Below are positions 25,203 through 34,387 of a stretch of DNA of 59,522 nucleotides, in pieces. The notes beneath the pieces are model-generated. The model saw only the letters and a program-made list of their open reading frames with translations, ran no database searches and was not told the DNA's origin. The number at the start of each line of letters is the position of its first letter. The stretch's first letter is position 1. This DNA is from Clostridium sp. 1001271st1 H5 (GTDB lineage: Bacteria; Bacillota; Clostridia; Lachnospirales; Lachnospiraceae): positions 1 through 59,522 of the forward strand of contig NZ_SPHO01000029.1 in assembly GCF_005845215.1 (NCBI RefSeq), given 5' to 3'. Made by a program: the position numbers and the translations under genes.

Positions 25203-25853
25203 GTGGTAGAGAGTTACAAAATCCTGTACAAGGGAGGCACAGGGGAGCTGGTGGAGAAGAAGTCCCGCTTCCTGGCGGACCTGCGCCCGGTGTCCTCAGA
25301 GGAGGAGGCCCTGGCATTCATAGAGGAAATCAGAAAGAAATACTGGGATGCAAGGCATCACTGCTTTGCCTATATCATCGGGGACAGGGGACAGAACGCC
25401 CGGTGCAGCGACGACGGGGAGCCGTCCCAGACAGCCGGGAAACCCATGATGGACGTACTGGCAGGCGAGGAGCTTCACGATGTGTGCGCTGTGGTGACGC
25501 GGTATTTCGGAGGCACGCTTCTTGGCACTGGCGGTCTGGTGCGGGCTTATTCCGGCGCGTTAAAGGAAGGACTTAAGAACTGCGTTATTCTGGAGAAAAA
25601 ACTGGCTGTCCGCCTGGAGGTCACCACGGATTACAACGGGGTGGGAAAGATTCAGTATATTGCTGCCCAGGCAGGAATCGATACCCTGGATACGCAGTAC
25701 ACGGATAAGGCTGTGTTCACCTTCCTGGTACCTATAGCGGAGGAGGGACGTTTCACGGCCCAGATTACGGAGGGAACGGCCGGAAAGGCCATCATACGGA
25801 GAGAAGATGAGGTATACTACGGTCTGGGGGACAGCGGACTGGTGGTGTTTTAG
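25203..25853 (+). CDS. yigZ: YigZ/IMPACT family protein (UPF0029)
   Basis: 216 residues. The N-terminal IMPACT domain shows KKSRFLADLRPV, HHCFAYIIGD, CSDDGEPSQTAGKPMMDVL and RYFGGTLLGTGGLVRAYS, all strongly conserved in YigZ; the C-terminal part is the DUF1949-type ferredoxin-like domain. Its molecular role is not settled. The GTG at 25203 is preceded by AAAGGAG. It reads divergently from the PBP gene. Confidence 0.93.
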   Translation: MVESYKILYKGGTGELVEKKSRFLADLRPVSSEEEALAFIEEIRKKYWDARHHCFAYIIGDRGQNARCSDDGEPSQTAGKPMMDVLAGEELHDVCAVVTRYFGGTLLGTGGLVRAYSGALKEGLKNCVILEKKLAVRLEVTTDYNGVGKIQYIAAQAGIDTLDTQYTDKAVFTFLVPIAEEGRFTAQITEGTAGKAIIRREDEVYYGLGDSGLVVF

Positions 25854-25921
25854 GAAAATGGCGCATTTGGATAAACCATGCTTTTAGAATAAGCGTGTTT
25901 TGGAAAGAATAGGAGGAATAG

Positions 25922-27046
25922 ATGATGGAAATGAAAAAGCTGGGATTTGGAACCATGAGGCTTCCTTTGCTGAATCAGGAGGACCCTGCATCGGTGGACC
26001 TGGAGCAGGTATGCCGGATGGTGGATACCTTTATGGAAAGGGGATTTACCTATTTTGATACGGCTTACATGTACCACAAGTATGAGAGTGAGCGTGTTGT
26101 GAAAAAGGCCCTGGTGGATCGCTGGCCCAGGGACAGCTATGTGCTGGCGGATAAGCTGCCCCTCAGCCATCTGAAGGAGGAGGCGGACATGGAGCGCTTT
26201 TTCCGGGAGCAGCTGGAAAAGTGCGGCGTTGGCTATTTTGACTACTACCTGCTTCACAACATGTCCAGGACGTATTATGAGACAGCTGAGCGGCTGGGGG
26301 CGTTTGATTTCGCACGCAGAAAACAGCAGGAGGGAAAGGCGGTCAGAATCGGATTTTCCTTCCATTCGGATGCTGAGCTTCTGGAGGAGATACTGGAGAA
26401 ACATCCCGAGATGGAGTTTGTGCAGCTGCAGCTTAATTACATAGACTGGGACAGCCCTGACATACAGTCCCGTCAGTGCTACGAGGTGTGCCGCAGATAC
26501 GGGAAGGACGTCATTGTCATGGAACCGGTTAAGGGCGGGACCCTGGCGGATGTGCCCCGGGAGGCCGGAGCACTGATGAAGGCCCATGCTCCGGGTATGA
26601 CCCCTGCATCCTGGGCAGTCCGGTTTGCTGCCAGCAGGGAGGGGGTTATCATGGTGCTGTCGGGCATGTCGGATTACAGCCAGCTCCTGGACAATACGGC
26701 TTACATGCAGGATTTCGTTCCCCTGACTGAGGAGGAGGAGCGGATTGTGGCCAGGGCTGCGGACATTATCCAGTCCGCCACAGCCATAGCCTGTACCGCA
26801 TGCCAGTACTGTGTGGAGGGATGTCCGAAGCAGATTCCCATACCCAGGTATTTTTCCCTTTATAACCAGTACAGTCTTTTTGGTGAGAAGTCCAATTCCA
26901 GGGGCTATTACCAGAATTATGCGGCCAGATACGGGACAGCAGGCGACTGCATCGGCTGCCGCAGGTGTGAGGCCATATGTCCCCAGCATCTGCCCATTGC
27001 ACGGCATATGAAGGAAATAGCAGAGGTGTTTGAGCCGGCTAAATAG
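25922..27046 (+). CDS. Aldo/keto reductase with C-terminal 2[4Fe-4S] ferredoxin domain
   Basis: 374 residues. The AKR barrel has FGTMRLP, the catalytic Asp and Tyr in YFDTAYMYHKYESE, Lys in VLADKLPLS and His in YLLHNMSRTYY. The last 110 residues carry CTACQYCVEGCPKQIPIP and CIGCRRCEAICPQHLPI, the ligand pattern of two [4Fe-4S] clusters. Such fusions are common in anaerobic Clostridia and are annotated as predicted oxidoreductases; the physiological substrate is unknown. The ATG follows AGGAGGAATAG; 25925 is an equal alternative. Confidence 0.9.
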   Translation: MMEMKKLGFGTMRLPLLNQEDPASVDLEQVCRMVDTFMERGFTYFDTAYMYHKYESERVVKKALVDRWPRDSYVLADKLPLSHLKEEADMERFFREQLEKCGVGYFDYYLLHNMSRTYYETAERLGAFDFARRKQQEGKAVRIGFSFHSDAELLEEILEKHPEMEFVQLQLNYIDWDSPDIQSRQCYEVCRRYGKDVIVMEPVKGGTLADVPREAGALMKAHAPGMTPASWAVRFAASREGVIMVLSGMSDYSQLLDNTAYMQDFVPLTEEEERIVARAADIIQSATAIACTACQYCVEGCPKQIPIPRYFSLYNQYSLFGEKSNSRGYYQNYAARYGTAGDCIGCRRCEAICPQHLPIARHMKEIAEVFEPAK

Positions 27047-27099
27047 GGCGCCGGATAAAGGAAAATCAACGGGAATAAGCGGAAATGGTGCAAAATCCC

Positions 27100-27128
27100 T
27101 TGCAATCTGTACACACCAATGCTATACT
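27100..27128 (+). promoter_or_regulatory. Predicted promoter of typA
   Basis: TTGCAA (27100-27105) and TATACT (27123-27128) with a 17-base spacer, about 45 bases ahead of the typA start. Confidence 0.6.
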
Positions 27129-27174
27129 ATAAAACCGTGGCTGTAGACGTATATAATAAGGAAGAGTAATCACT

Positions 27175-29007
27175 ATGAAGATGAAAAGAGAAGATGTAAG
27201 AAATATCGCTATCATTGCCCATGTAGACCATGGTAAAACCACATTAGTAGACCAGCTGCTTAGGCAGAGCGGCGTGTTCCGCGTAAACCAGGAGGTTCAG
27301 GAGCGTGTAATGGACTCCAATGACCTGGAGCGTGAGAGAGGAATCACCATCCTGTCCAAGAACACGGCTGTATTTTATAAAGACACAAAAATCAACATCA
27401 TCGATACCCCCGGACACGCTGACTTCGGCGGCGAGGTAGAGCGTGTGCTCAAGATGGTGGACGGCGTGGTACTGGTAGTGGATGCCTATGAAGGACCCAT
27501 GCCCCAGACAAAGTTCGTGCTTCAGAAAGCGCTGGATTTGAATCTGTCCGTCATCGTGTGCATCAACAAGATTGACAGGCCCGAGGCCAGGCCGGCGGAT
27601 GTCATTGACGAGACGCTGGAGCTGATGATGGACCTGGATGCCACGGATGAGCAGCTGGACTGCCCCTTTGTCTATGCATCGGCCAGGGCCGGATTTGCAA
27701 AATACAAGATTGAGGACCCGGAAGAGGACATGAGTCCCCTGTTTGAAACCATTATAAACCATATCCCGGCGCCGGAGGGAGATCCGGACGCAGAGACCCA
27801 GGTACTCATAAGCACCATTGACTACAATGAGTTCGTAGGCCGGATTGGCATCGGACGTGTGGACAACGGAGGACTTAAGGTGAACCAGGAGTGCGTTCTG
27901 GTAAACCACCACGAGCCGGATAAATTCAGGAAAATCAAGATAGGAAAGCTCTATGAGTTTGACGGACTTAAGAGGGTGGAGGTGCAGGAGGCCGGCATTG
28001 GTTCCATCGTTGCCATCTCCGGTATTGCAGATATCCATATCGGCGATACCATATGCACCCCTAATAACCCGGAGTCCATTCCCTTCCAGAAGATATCCGA
28101 GCCCACCATTGCCATGTACTTCATGGTCAATGACAGCCCGCTGGCAGGCCAGGAGGGCAAGTATATCACATCCCGCCATCTGCGCGACCGTTTATTCAGG
28201 GAGCTGAACACAGACGTGAGCCTGAGGGTGGAGGAAACGGATTCCGCGGACTGCTTCAAGGTGTCGGGCCGCGGTGAGCTTCACCTGTCCGTACTGATTG
28301 AAAATATGCGCCGTGAGGGCTTTGAGTTTGCTGTCAGCAAGGCAGAGGTGCTCTATAAGTACGATGAGAGGAACCGCAAGCTGGAGCCAATGGAGCTGGC
28401 TTATGTGGATGTGCCTGAGGAATACACCGGCGTTGTTATCCAGAAGCTGACCAGCCGCAAGGGCGCCCTTCAGGGTATGAGCCAGGCAGCAGGCGGCTAT
28501 TCCAGGCTGGAATTTTCCATCCCCTCCAGAGGACTTATCGGTTACCGCGGTGACTTTATGACCGATACAAAGGGAAATGGTATCCTGAACACCATTTTTG
28601 ACGGCTACTCAGAGTACAAGGGCGATTTGTTCTACCGTCAGACCGGCTCCCTCATTGCCTTTGAGGCAGGCGAGGCCATTACCTACGGCCTTTTCAATGC
28701 CCAGGAAAGAGGCACCCTGTTTATCGGACCGGGCGTCAAGGTGTACTCCGGCATGGTGGTTGGACAGAGCCCTAAGGCAGAGGACATTGAAATCAATGTC
28801 TGCAAGACAAAGAAGCTGACCAACACCCGTTCCTCCAGTGCTGACGAGGCGCTTAAGCTGACACCGCCTAAAATCATGAGCCTGGAGCAGGCCCTGGACT
28901 TCATTGATACGGATGAGCTTCTGGAGGTAACTCCGGAGAGCCTGCGCATCCGCAAGAAGATACTGGACCCAACCCTGCGCAAGAGGGCTTCTTTCAAGAA
29001 CAAATAG
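27175..29007 (+). CDS. typA: Ribosome-binding GTPase TypA/BipA
   Basis: 610 residues, the normal length. G1 is AHVDHGKTT, switch II DTPGHADFGGEVERVL and G4 NKIDRPEARP. Later domains show ETDSADCFKVSGRGELHLSVLIENMRREG and PSRGLIGYRGDFMTDTKG, the BipA-specific C-terminal region. It is a translational GTPase linked to ribosome assembly and stress. It has its own promoter and terminator, so it is monocistronic. Confidence 0.97.
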   Translation: MKMKREDVRNIAIIAHVDHGKTTLVDQLLRQSGVFRVNQEVQERVMDSNDLERERGITILSKNTAVFYKDTKINIIDTPGHADFGGEVERVLKMVDGVVLVVDAYEGPMPQTKFVLQKALDLNLSVIVCINKIDRPEARPADVIDETLELMMDLDATDEQLDCPFVYASARAGFAKYKIEDPEEDMSPLFETIINHIPAPEGDPDAETQVLISTIDYNEFVGRIGIGRVDNGGLKVNQECVLVNHHEPDKFRKIKIGKLYEFDGLKRVEVQEAGIGSIVAISGIADIHIGDTICTPNNPESIPFQKISEPTIAMYFMVNDSPLAGQEGKYITSRHLRDRLFRELNTDVSLRVEETDSADCFKVSGRGELHLSVLIENMRREGFEFAVSKAEVLYKYDERNRKLEPMELAYVDVPEEYTGVVIQKLTSRKGALQGMSQAAGGYSRLEFSIPSRGLIGYRGDFMTDTKGNGILNTIFDGYSEYKGDLFYRQTGSLIAFEAGEAITYGLFNAQERGTLFIGPGVKVYSGMVVGQSPKAEDIEINVCKTKKLTNTRSSSADEALKLTPPKIMSLEQALDFIDTDELLEVTPESLRIRKKILDPTLRKRASFKNK

Positions 29008-29035
29008 ATAAAAATCGACATTTTGTAAGTGAAAT

Positions 29036-29081
29036 GGCGAATCCTGTCGAACGATTCTGGCGGGATTCGCCTTATTTTTTG
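29036..29081 (+). terminator. Intrinsic terminator after typA
   Basis: GGCGAATCC (29036-29044) pairs perfectly with GGATTCGCC (29063-29071), followed by TTATTTTTTG. Confidence 0.85.
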
Positions 29082-29202
29082 TTCTATTATGGCATTTCCC
29101 CTCATAAACTATCAATGTGCCGTACAAAAGCAAGAGAATAAAAGGATGAAACAAGTAAAACGGCAGAATGAGAAATATTTAGAAGCGAAGAGGAGATGTA
29201 CT

Positions 29203-29832
29203 ATGTCAGAAAAAATGATTGAAAACAACAGGGTAAGCGTTATCGGAGAAATCGTGTCGGGATTTACCTTCAGCCATGAAGTCTTCGGAGAAGGATTTTA
29301 TATGGTGGATGTGGCTGTCAACAGGCTCAGCGAGCAGGCGGACATCATTCCCCTGATGATATCCGAGCGCCTTATAGACGTACATAAAGACTATTCAGGC
29401 TGTACCGTGGAATCCTTGGGCCAGTTCCGTTCCTACAACCGGCATGAGGGAATCAAGAACCGGCTGATGCTGTCCATCTTTGTAAGGGAAATTCATTTTA
29501 TTGAGGAATTCACGGATTACACCAAGACCAATCAGATATTCCTGGACGGCTATATCTGCAAGCCGCCTATTTACAGAAAAACTCCTCTTGGCAGGGAAAT
29601 CGCAGACATACTTCTGGCTGTGAACCGCCCCTACGGCAAGTCGGATTACATACCCTGCATCAGCTGGGGACGCAACGCGCGTTTTGCATCCAGCTTCGAG
29701 GTGGGCACCAGGGTAAGAGTGTGGGGCCGCGTGCAGAGCCGCGAGTACACCAAAAAACTCAGCGAGACAGAGTGCGAGAAGCGCATTGCATATGAGGTTT
29801 CCATCAGCAAGCTGGAATGTGACGAGGCTTGA
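29203..29832 (+). CDS. SSB-like single-stranded DNA-binding protein with two OB-like halves
   Basis: 209 residues. Two similar beta-rich halves are visible: NRVSVIGEIVSGFTFSHEVFG with FYMVDVAVNRLS, and NQIFLDGYICKPPIYRKTPLG with ILLAVNRPYGKSDYIPCISWGRNA and VGTRVRVWGRVQSREY. The second half carries the SSB pattern of lineage-typical proteins. The acidic tip of canonical SSB is absent; the tail ends LECDEA. The ATG at 29203 follows GAGGAG; the frame extends upstream through the typA terminator and is not credible there. Probably a second, clostridial SSB-type protein; role inferred. Confidence 0.72.
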   Translation: MSEKMIENNRVSVIGEIVSGFTFSHEVFGEGFYMVDVAVNRLSEQADIIPLMISERLIDVHKDYSGCTVESLGQFRSYNRHEGIKNRLMLSIFVREIHFIEEFTDYTKTNQIFLDGYICKPPIYRKTPLGREIADILLAVNRPYGKSDYIPCISWGRNARFASSFEVGTRVRVWGRVQSREYTKKLSETECEKRIAYEVSISKLECDEA

Positions 29833-29902
29833 ACTGACCAGGCTGCAGACGCTGCTATCTAACAAATCCTTTTGAATATCTTTCGAAAAATGTAAGAAAT
29901 AT

Positions 29903-29931
29903 TTGCAATATTGGCTAAACTATGCTATTAT
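29903..29931 (+). promoter_or_regulatory. Predicted promoter of the CobO-like gene
   Basis: TTGCAA (29903-29908) and TATTAT (29926-29931) with a 17-base spacer. Confidence 0.5.
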
Positions 29932-29982
29932 GAGCAAGTCCAATTGTTCTTAAGACAAAGCAAGTAAAGCATGAGGTGCAAG

Positions 29983-30480
29983 ATGATGAAAGAGAGCATG
30001 ATACAGGTTATCTGCGGACCGGGACGGGGCAAGACCACCAGTGCCATTGGCAGGGGGCTGACTGCGCTGACCAAGGGAAAGTGCGTCTATATGGTGCAGT
30101 TCCTTAAAGGCGCCCTGGATGTAGATAACATGGAAATCATACAGCGTCTGGAACCGGAATTTAAGATATTCAGATTTGAGAAAACCCCTGTTTTCTTTGA
30201 CCGGCTGACGGAGGAAGAGAAGGCAGAGGCAAGAATCTGTATCCTGAACGGCCTGAATTTTGCCAGGAAGGTTCTGGTGACAGGGGAGTGTGATGTGCTT
30301 ATCCTGGATGAGATTCTGGGAATCCTGGATGAGGGTGTGATATCAGGCGAGGAGCTGTGCGCCATCATAGCCCAGGCCAGGAATGGGCAGATACAGTTAA
30401 TCCTTACAGGGACCATATATCCGGAGTGCCTGGATGGCCATGTGGATGAGGTCACAAGGATACAGACAAGATATGAGTGA
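29983..30480 (+). CDS. CobO/BtuR-like corrinoid adenosyltransferase
   Basis: About 165 residues. The P-loop CGPGRGKTTSAIGRGL is at the N-terminus, followed by VYMVQFLKG, and the Walker B-like DVLILDEILGILDEGVIS, LILTGTIYPECL and VDEVTRI. These match the CobA/CobO ATP:corrinoid adenosyltransferase family, which adenosylates cob(I)alamin. It is somewhat shorter and more divergent than E. coli BtuR (196), and no cobalamin genes are adjacent, so the substrate is uncertain. I prefer the ATG at 29983, after GAGGTG; 29971 is in frame. Confidence 0.8.
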   Translation: MMKESMIQVICGPGRGKTTSAIGRGLTALTKGKCVYMVQFLKGALDVDNMEIIQRLEPEFKIFRFEKTPVFFDRLTEEEKAEARICILNGLNFARKVLVTGECDVLILDEILGILDEGVISGEELCAIIAQARNGQIQLILTGTIYPECLDGHVDEVTRIQTRYE

Positions 30481-30487
30481 TTTCCTG

Positions 30488-30516
30488 TTGACAGACTGTT
30501 GGCAGGGTGATAATAT
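30488..30516 (+). promoter_or_regulatory. Promoter of the lysine-riboswitch/dapA unit
   Basis: Consensus TTGACA (30488-30493) and TAATAT (30511-30516) with exactly 17 bases between. The riboswitch begins about 15 bases downstream. Confidence 0.75.
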
Positions 30517-30532
30517 AATACCAACAATCATA

Positions 30533-30700
30533 GAGTAGAGGTTGCGTTAATCATGAGTAGGTAAGCCGGATGTGGCAGGCACAGGCGATGGCTTAGGGAA
30601 AGGGAGAGACGCCGAAGAGGAAGCGTTCCTTGTTTACGCCCCCTCTGGGCATATGGTTAAGAGCCGTATGACTGTCATCCGGGTGGATGGAGAGCTACCA
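30533..30700 (+). promoter_or_regulatory. Lysine riboswitch (L box)
   Basis: L-box landmarks appear in order: TAGAGGTTGCG (from about 30535), AGTAGG, the conserved GCCGAAG within GAGACGCCGAAGAGG, a CTGGG-type segment and ATGACTGTCA, closing with GGAGAGCTACC that pairs back with the 5' end. It is followed by a terminator and then dapA, the first step of lysine synthesis, which is the expected target. Lysine binding should favour termination. Boundaries are approximate. Confidence 0.9.
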
Positions 30701-30738
30701 AAGAACGTGGATTTGACACTGGAATCATACGTATATGG

Positions 30739-30770
30739 AAGGGCTGACATTTACCTCAGCCCTTTTTTGT
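30739..30770 (+). terminator. Riboswitch-controlled terminator before dapA
   Basis: GGGCTGA (30741-30747) pairs with TCAGCCC (30756-30762), flanked by AA and TT that extend the stem, then a T run. It is the expression platform of the L box. Confidence 0.85.
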
Positions 30771-30854
30771 TTCTTGGGAAAGTACGTCCGGGTTTCATTT
30801 TCTATGGGGAAAAGCACACTGTGATTGAATCAAGAGAAAAGGAGAGAATATAGT

Positions 30855-31739
30855 ATGGCACTTTTTGAAGGAGCAGGTGTAGCACTGGTAACCCCGTTTA
30901 AGGAAAACGGTGAAGTGAATTACGAAAAACTGGAGGAGATTGTAGAGGAGCAGATTGCAGGCGGCACGGACGCCATCATTGCCTGCGGCACCACAGGCGA
31001 AGCCTCCACCATGACCCATGAGGAGCATCTGGATGTAATTGAGTACATCTGCAGGGTGACAAAGAAGCGGATTCCCGTGGTTGCAGGAACCGGCTCCAAC
31101 TGTACGGAGACAGCAATCTATCTTTCGGCAGAGGCTGAGAAGAGAGGGGCGGACGGACTTCTTCTGGTGTCCCCGTATTACAACAAAGCAACCCAGAAAG
31201 GACTTATGGCCCACTTTACAGCGGTTGCAGATGCAGTGAAGATTCCTGTTATCCTCTACAATATTCCTGGCAGGACAGGCGTCACCATTAAGCCTGAGAC
31301 CATTGCGGCCCTGTGTAAGAACGTGGACAATATTGTGGGCGTAAAAGAGGCCAGCGGCAATTTTTCTGCCATTGCCACCCTTATGAGCCTGTCAGACGGA
31401 ACGGTGGATTTGTACTCCGGCAATGACGACCAGATTGTTCCCCTTCTCTCGCTGGGAGGAAAGGGTGTTATCTCGGTGCTGTCCAATGTTGCGCCGCGCC
31501 AGACCCACGATATCTGCGCGTCCTATTTTGCAGGGGATGTAAAAACCAGCGCCAGCCTTCAGTTAAAGGCCATTCCGCTGATTACAGAGCTGTTCAGCGA
31601 GGTGAACCCCATTCCGGTTAAGGCTGCCATGAACATGATGGGCAAGGGCGTGGGCCCGCTGCGCATGCCTTTAACTGAGATGGAGCCCCAGAATCAGGAG
31701 AAGCTTAAGGCTGCCATGACAGCTTACGGCATCCTGTAG
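30855..31739 (+). CDS. dapA: 4-hydroxy-tetrahydrodipicolinate synthase
   Basis: 294 residues, the usual length. Seen: ALVTPFKENGEVNY, CGTTGEASTMTHEEH, LLVSPYYNKATQKGL, catalytic YNIPGRTGV and the Schiff-base lysine in VGVKEASGN. It condenses aspartate semialdehyde and pyruvate, feeding both lysine/peptidoglycan and, in the mother cell, dipicolinic acid for spores. The ATG lies after AAAGGAG. Controlled by the upstream lysine riboswitch. Confidence 0.97.
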   Translation: MALFEGAGVALVTPFKENGEVNYEKLEEIVEEQIAGGTDAIIACGTTGEASTMTHEEHLDVIEYICRVTKKRIPVVAGTGSNCTETAIYLSAEAEKRGADGLLLVSPYYNKATQKGLMAHFTAVADAVKIPVILYNIPGRTGVTIKPETIAALCKNVDNIVGVKEASGNFSAIATLMSLSDGTVDLYSGNDDQIVPLLSLGGKGVISVLSNVAPRQTHDICASYFAGDVKTSASLQLKAIPLITELFSEVNPIPVKAAMNMMGKGVGPLRMPLTEMEPQNQEKLKAAMTAYGIL

Positions 31740-31771
31740 GGAAGGTTTCGGGAAAGGACGGTATAATACCA

Positions 31772-32530
31772 ATGGTAAAGATGATAATGCACGGCTGCTG
31801 CGGGGCCATGGGACACGTAATCTCAGGGCTGGCGGCGGAAGATGAGAGAATCCGCATTGTGGCGGGCATTGACGTCCGGGAGGGGACGGATTTGGGATAT
31901 CCCGTGTTCCCTTCCCTGGACCAGTGCGATGCAGAGGCGGACGTGATTGTGGATTTCGCGTCCCCAAAGGCAGTGGACGGGCTTCTGGCTTACAGCTGCT
32001 CCAGGCAGATTCCGGTGGTTCTCTGCACCACCGGGCTTTCGGAGGAACAGCTTGAGGCAGTGGGAAAGGCCAGTGAAAAGACAGCCATCCTGCGCTCCGC
32101 CAATATGTCCCTGGGAGTAAACCTGCTGCTTAAGCTGGTGGGGGAGGCAGCCAGGGTGCTGGCGGGCTCCGGCTTTGACATGGAAATCGTGGAAAAGCAC
32201 CACAACCAGAAGGTGGATGCGCCCAGCGGCACAGCCCTGGCCCTGGCGGACTCCATGAACCAGGCCATGGACGGGCAGTACGCCTATACCTGTGACAGGA
32301 GCACCAGGCGTGAGAAGAGAAACCCTAAGGAAATCGGAATCTCGTCCGTCAGGGGCGGTTCCATTGTGGGCGAACACGATGTGATATTTGCGGGCAGAGA
32401 CGAGGTGGTGACCTTCAGCCACACAGCTTATTCCAAGGCCATTTTCGCCAAAGGCGCCCTGGAGGCAGCCAAATTCCTGGCCGGAAAGGAACCCGGCATG
32501 TATTCCATGACAGACGTGGTGGGTTTATAA
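31772..32530 (+). CDS. dapB: 4-hydroxy-tetrahydrodipicolinate reductase
   Basis: 252 residues. The NAD(P)-binding start is IMHGCCGAMGHVI, followed by IDVREGTDLGYPVF, TTGLSEEQL, SANMSLGVNLLL and the catalytic EKHHNQKVDAPSGTALAL with SVRGGSIVGEHDVIFAG later. It reduces the DapA product. Located 32 bases after dapA, so it shares the riboswitch-controlled transcript. Confidence 0.97.
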   Translation: MVKMIMHGCCGAMGHVISGLAAEDERIRIVAGIDVREGTDLGYPVFPSLDQCDAEADVIVDFASPKAVDGLLAYSCSRQIPVVLCTTGLSEEQLEAVGKASEKTAILRSANMSLGVNLLLKLVGEAARVLAGSGFDMEIVEKHHNQKVDAPSGTALALADSMNQAMDGQYAYTCDRSTRREKRNPKEIGISSVRGGSIVGEHDVIFAGRDEVVTFSHTAYSKAIFAKGALEAAKFLAGKEPGMYSMTDVVGL

Positions 32531-32620
32531 CAGAAATTTCCAGAATATGCAGGATGTTCCACCATAATCCATTCTCCTAAAGCACATAATATAGGTAGAA
32601 AACGAAAGGAGAATGTCATT

Positions 32621-32953
32621 ATGAAAAAAATCAGACCTGCAATATTTGCAATGCTGCTGCTCATCATGGTTATGTCTGTTACGGCCTGTGGAAGCAATAA
32701 CTCCAATACACAGTCTTCAACAGGCGCCAGCCAGAACTCATCCTCAGCAGCCACTTCCACCAGTACCTCATCCCAGGAAACCACAGGGATGGAGACCTCT
32801 TCCATGGAAACGGAAGGGGACGGCATCATTGACGGACTTATGAATGATGTGGAAAAGGGCGCAAATGACGTTAAGAACGGCGTGGATGATATCACAGGCG
32901 AATCCAACACAGTCAATGAGAGCGGCACCAACAATACAACAGAGGCCAGATAG
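32621..32953 (+). CDS. Small Ser/Thr-rich lipoprotein
   Basis: 110 residues. A signal peptide (MKKIRPAIFAMLLLIMVMSV) ends in the lipobox VTAC (lipid on the Cys). The mature part is a low-complexity run of Ser, Thr, Asn and Gln followed by an acidic segment with the repeated pattern GLMNDVEKGANDVKNGVDDI. No enzymatic domain is seen. It lies after dapB with a separate ribosome site (GAAAGGAG). It may be a surface-exposed lipoprotein; function unknown. Confidence 0.8.
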   Translation: MKKIRPAIFAMLLLIMVMSVTACGSNNSNTQSSTGASQNSSSAATSTSTSSQETTGMETSSMETEGDGIIDGLMNDVEKGANDVKNGVDDITGESNTVNESGTNNTTEAR

Positions 32954-33103
32954 CGGATTGCTGTCAGGAGCCTGGATATGGACCCTTTCTATGCCGGGGA
33001 CGGCTGGAGAGGGTCTATCTGCGTAAAAACCAGAAGATGCCTCTTGAAGAGCGCCCTGTTAAGGATTATAATCAGTTCATGGACAAACGGGGAAGGAGAT
33101 TGA

Positions 33104-33481
33104 TTGGGGTACATAAGCAGATATGGCCGCAGGAACACGATGCTGAGACAGATGCGAAAGAAGTCAGTGAAATCCTGGAGGGAGCGCTGTCCGTCTGTCA
33201 GGCGCAGGAAAGGCCGTGTAAGATTCGCCCTGTTCCTGTTGGCGGCCGGTATTACGGCCTGGGCAGGAACAGGCCGGTTCATTGTCAGGTGGGCCAGAGA
33301 GCAGATACCGCACCTGGAACGGATTGAGGAGAGCAGTCCGGTCCGGGCGGCTGACGGGAATGGGCCCGCAGCGGTGAAGCGCGGTCTTACCATCCGTCTG
33401 GATGAAAAGAAAATTCATATATTCCAGGTGGAGGAAGGGTATGAGGGCCTTTATGAGGACGGAGGCCAAGGGAGTGATTAG
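33104..33481 (+). CDS. Small membrane protein with basic N-terminus
   Basis: 125 residues from a TTG that lies 5 bases after GGAAGGAG. A strongly basic N-terminus (RQMRKKSVKSWRERC, RRRKGRVR) precedes one helix (FALFLLAAGITAWAGTGRFIV) and a soluble tail with LTIRLDEKKIHIFQVEEG. Topology would be N-in with the tail outside. An overlapping frame (33037-33327) also looks partly protein-like, so a frameshift in this region cannot be excluded. ATGs at 33140 or 33155 are alternative starts. Family not recognised. Confidence 0.45.
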   Translation: MGYISRYGRRNTMLRQMRKKSVKSWRERCPSVRRRKGRVRFALFLLAAGITAWAGTGRFIVRWAREQIPHLERIEESSPVRAADGNGPAAVKRGLTIRLDEKKIHIFQVEEGYEGLYEDGGQGSD

Positions 33482-33524
33482 CGGGGCAAAGGACATTCAT
33501 TAGGAATTTTAATGATTGCCATGC

Positions 33525-33553
33525 TTGTATTCAAAGACATTGTGTATTATAAT
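33525..33553 (+). promoter_or_regulatory. Predicted promoter of the pur operon
   Basis: TTGTAT (33525-33530) and TATAAT (33548-33553) with a 17-base spacer, 88 bases before purC. Confidence 0.55.
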
Positions 33554-33641
33554 TTCTTCTGAAATGGTATTCTTTTATAGCGTCAGCTTATAAATCTATA
33601 TCGCAACCATACGAATATAAGAAAAGGACAGGTGGATACCC

Positions 33642-34349
33642 ATGGAAAAGAAAGAGATGCTCTACGAAGGAAAGGCTAAGAAGGTTTACACAACGGAGGA
33701 CCCGGACGTGTTAATCGTGTCCTACAAGGATGATGCAACTGCATTCAACGGTCTGAAAAAGGGAACCATTGTTGGAAAGGGCGCCATCAACAACCGTATG
33801 ACCAACTTTATTTTCAAGAAGCTGGAGGAGAAGGGGGTACCTACCCACCTGGTAGAAGAATTAAATGACAGGGAGACAGCTGTGAAGAAGGTGGAGATTG
33901 TTCCGCTGGAGGTCATCATCCGCAATTACTCCGCAGGCAGCTTTGCCAAGAAGATGGGAATGGAGGAAGGCATCAGGTTCAAATGCCCGACCCTGGAATT
34001 CAGCTATAAGAACGATGACCTGGGCGACCCGTTCATCAACAGCTATTACGCCCTGGCCCTGGGACTTGCTACCCAGGAGGAGATTGACGATATCACAGAG
34101 TATGCATTTAAGGTGAACGAAGTGCTCCAGGAATACTTTGACGGACTCAACATTGACCTGATTGATTTCAAGATTGAGTTTGGCCGTTATCACGGCAAGG
34201 TGATTCTGGCTGATGAGATTTCTCCTGATACCTGCCGTCTCTGGGACAAGGATACCCACGAGAAACTGGATAAGGACAGATTCAGAAGAGACCTGGGCAA
34301 TGTAGAGGACGCATACGAAGAAGTATTCCGCAGACTGGGTATCCAGTAG
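33642..34349 (+). CDS. purC: Phosphoribosylaminoimidazole-succinocarboxamide synthase (SAICAR synthase)
   Basis: 235 residues. Matches: LYEGKAKKVYTTEDPDVLIVSYKDDATAFNG, GAINNRMTNFIF, EVIIRNYSAGSFAKKMG and IDFKIEFGRYHGKVILADEISPDTCRLWD, the family signature. It joins CAIR and aspartate in purine synthesis. First gene of purC-purF-purB. Confidence 0.97.
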   Translation: MEKKEMLYEGKAKKVYTTEDPDVLIVSYKDDATAFNGLKKGTIVGKGAINNRMTNFIFKKLEEKGVPTHLVEELNDRETAVKKVEIVPLEVIIRNYSAGSFAKKMGMEEGIRFKCPTLEFSYKNDDLGDPFINSYYALALGLATQEEIDDITEYAFKVNEVLQEYFDGLNIDLIDFKIEFGRYHGKVILADEISPDTCRLWDKDTHEKLDKDRFRRDLGNVEDAYEEVFRRLGIQ

Positions 34350-34387
34350 GCCGGACCGGGAGGTCTGACGCGGACAAATTAAGATAC

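Noticed and set aside
25850..27007. 385-residue minus-strand frame opposite the aldo/keto reductase
   Set aside because: The plus-strand gene has intact catalytic and Fe-S motifs; the opposite frame resembles nothing.
33554..33641. Purine riboswitch before purC
   Set aside because: The short leader lacks the conserved core of the purine riboswitch.
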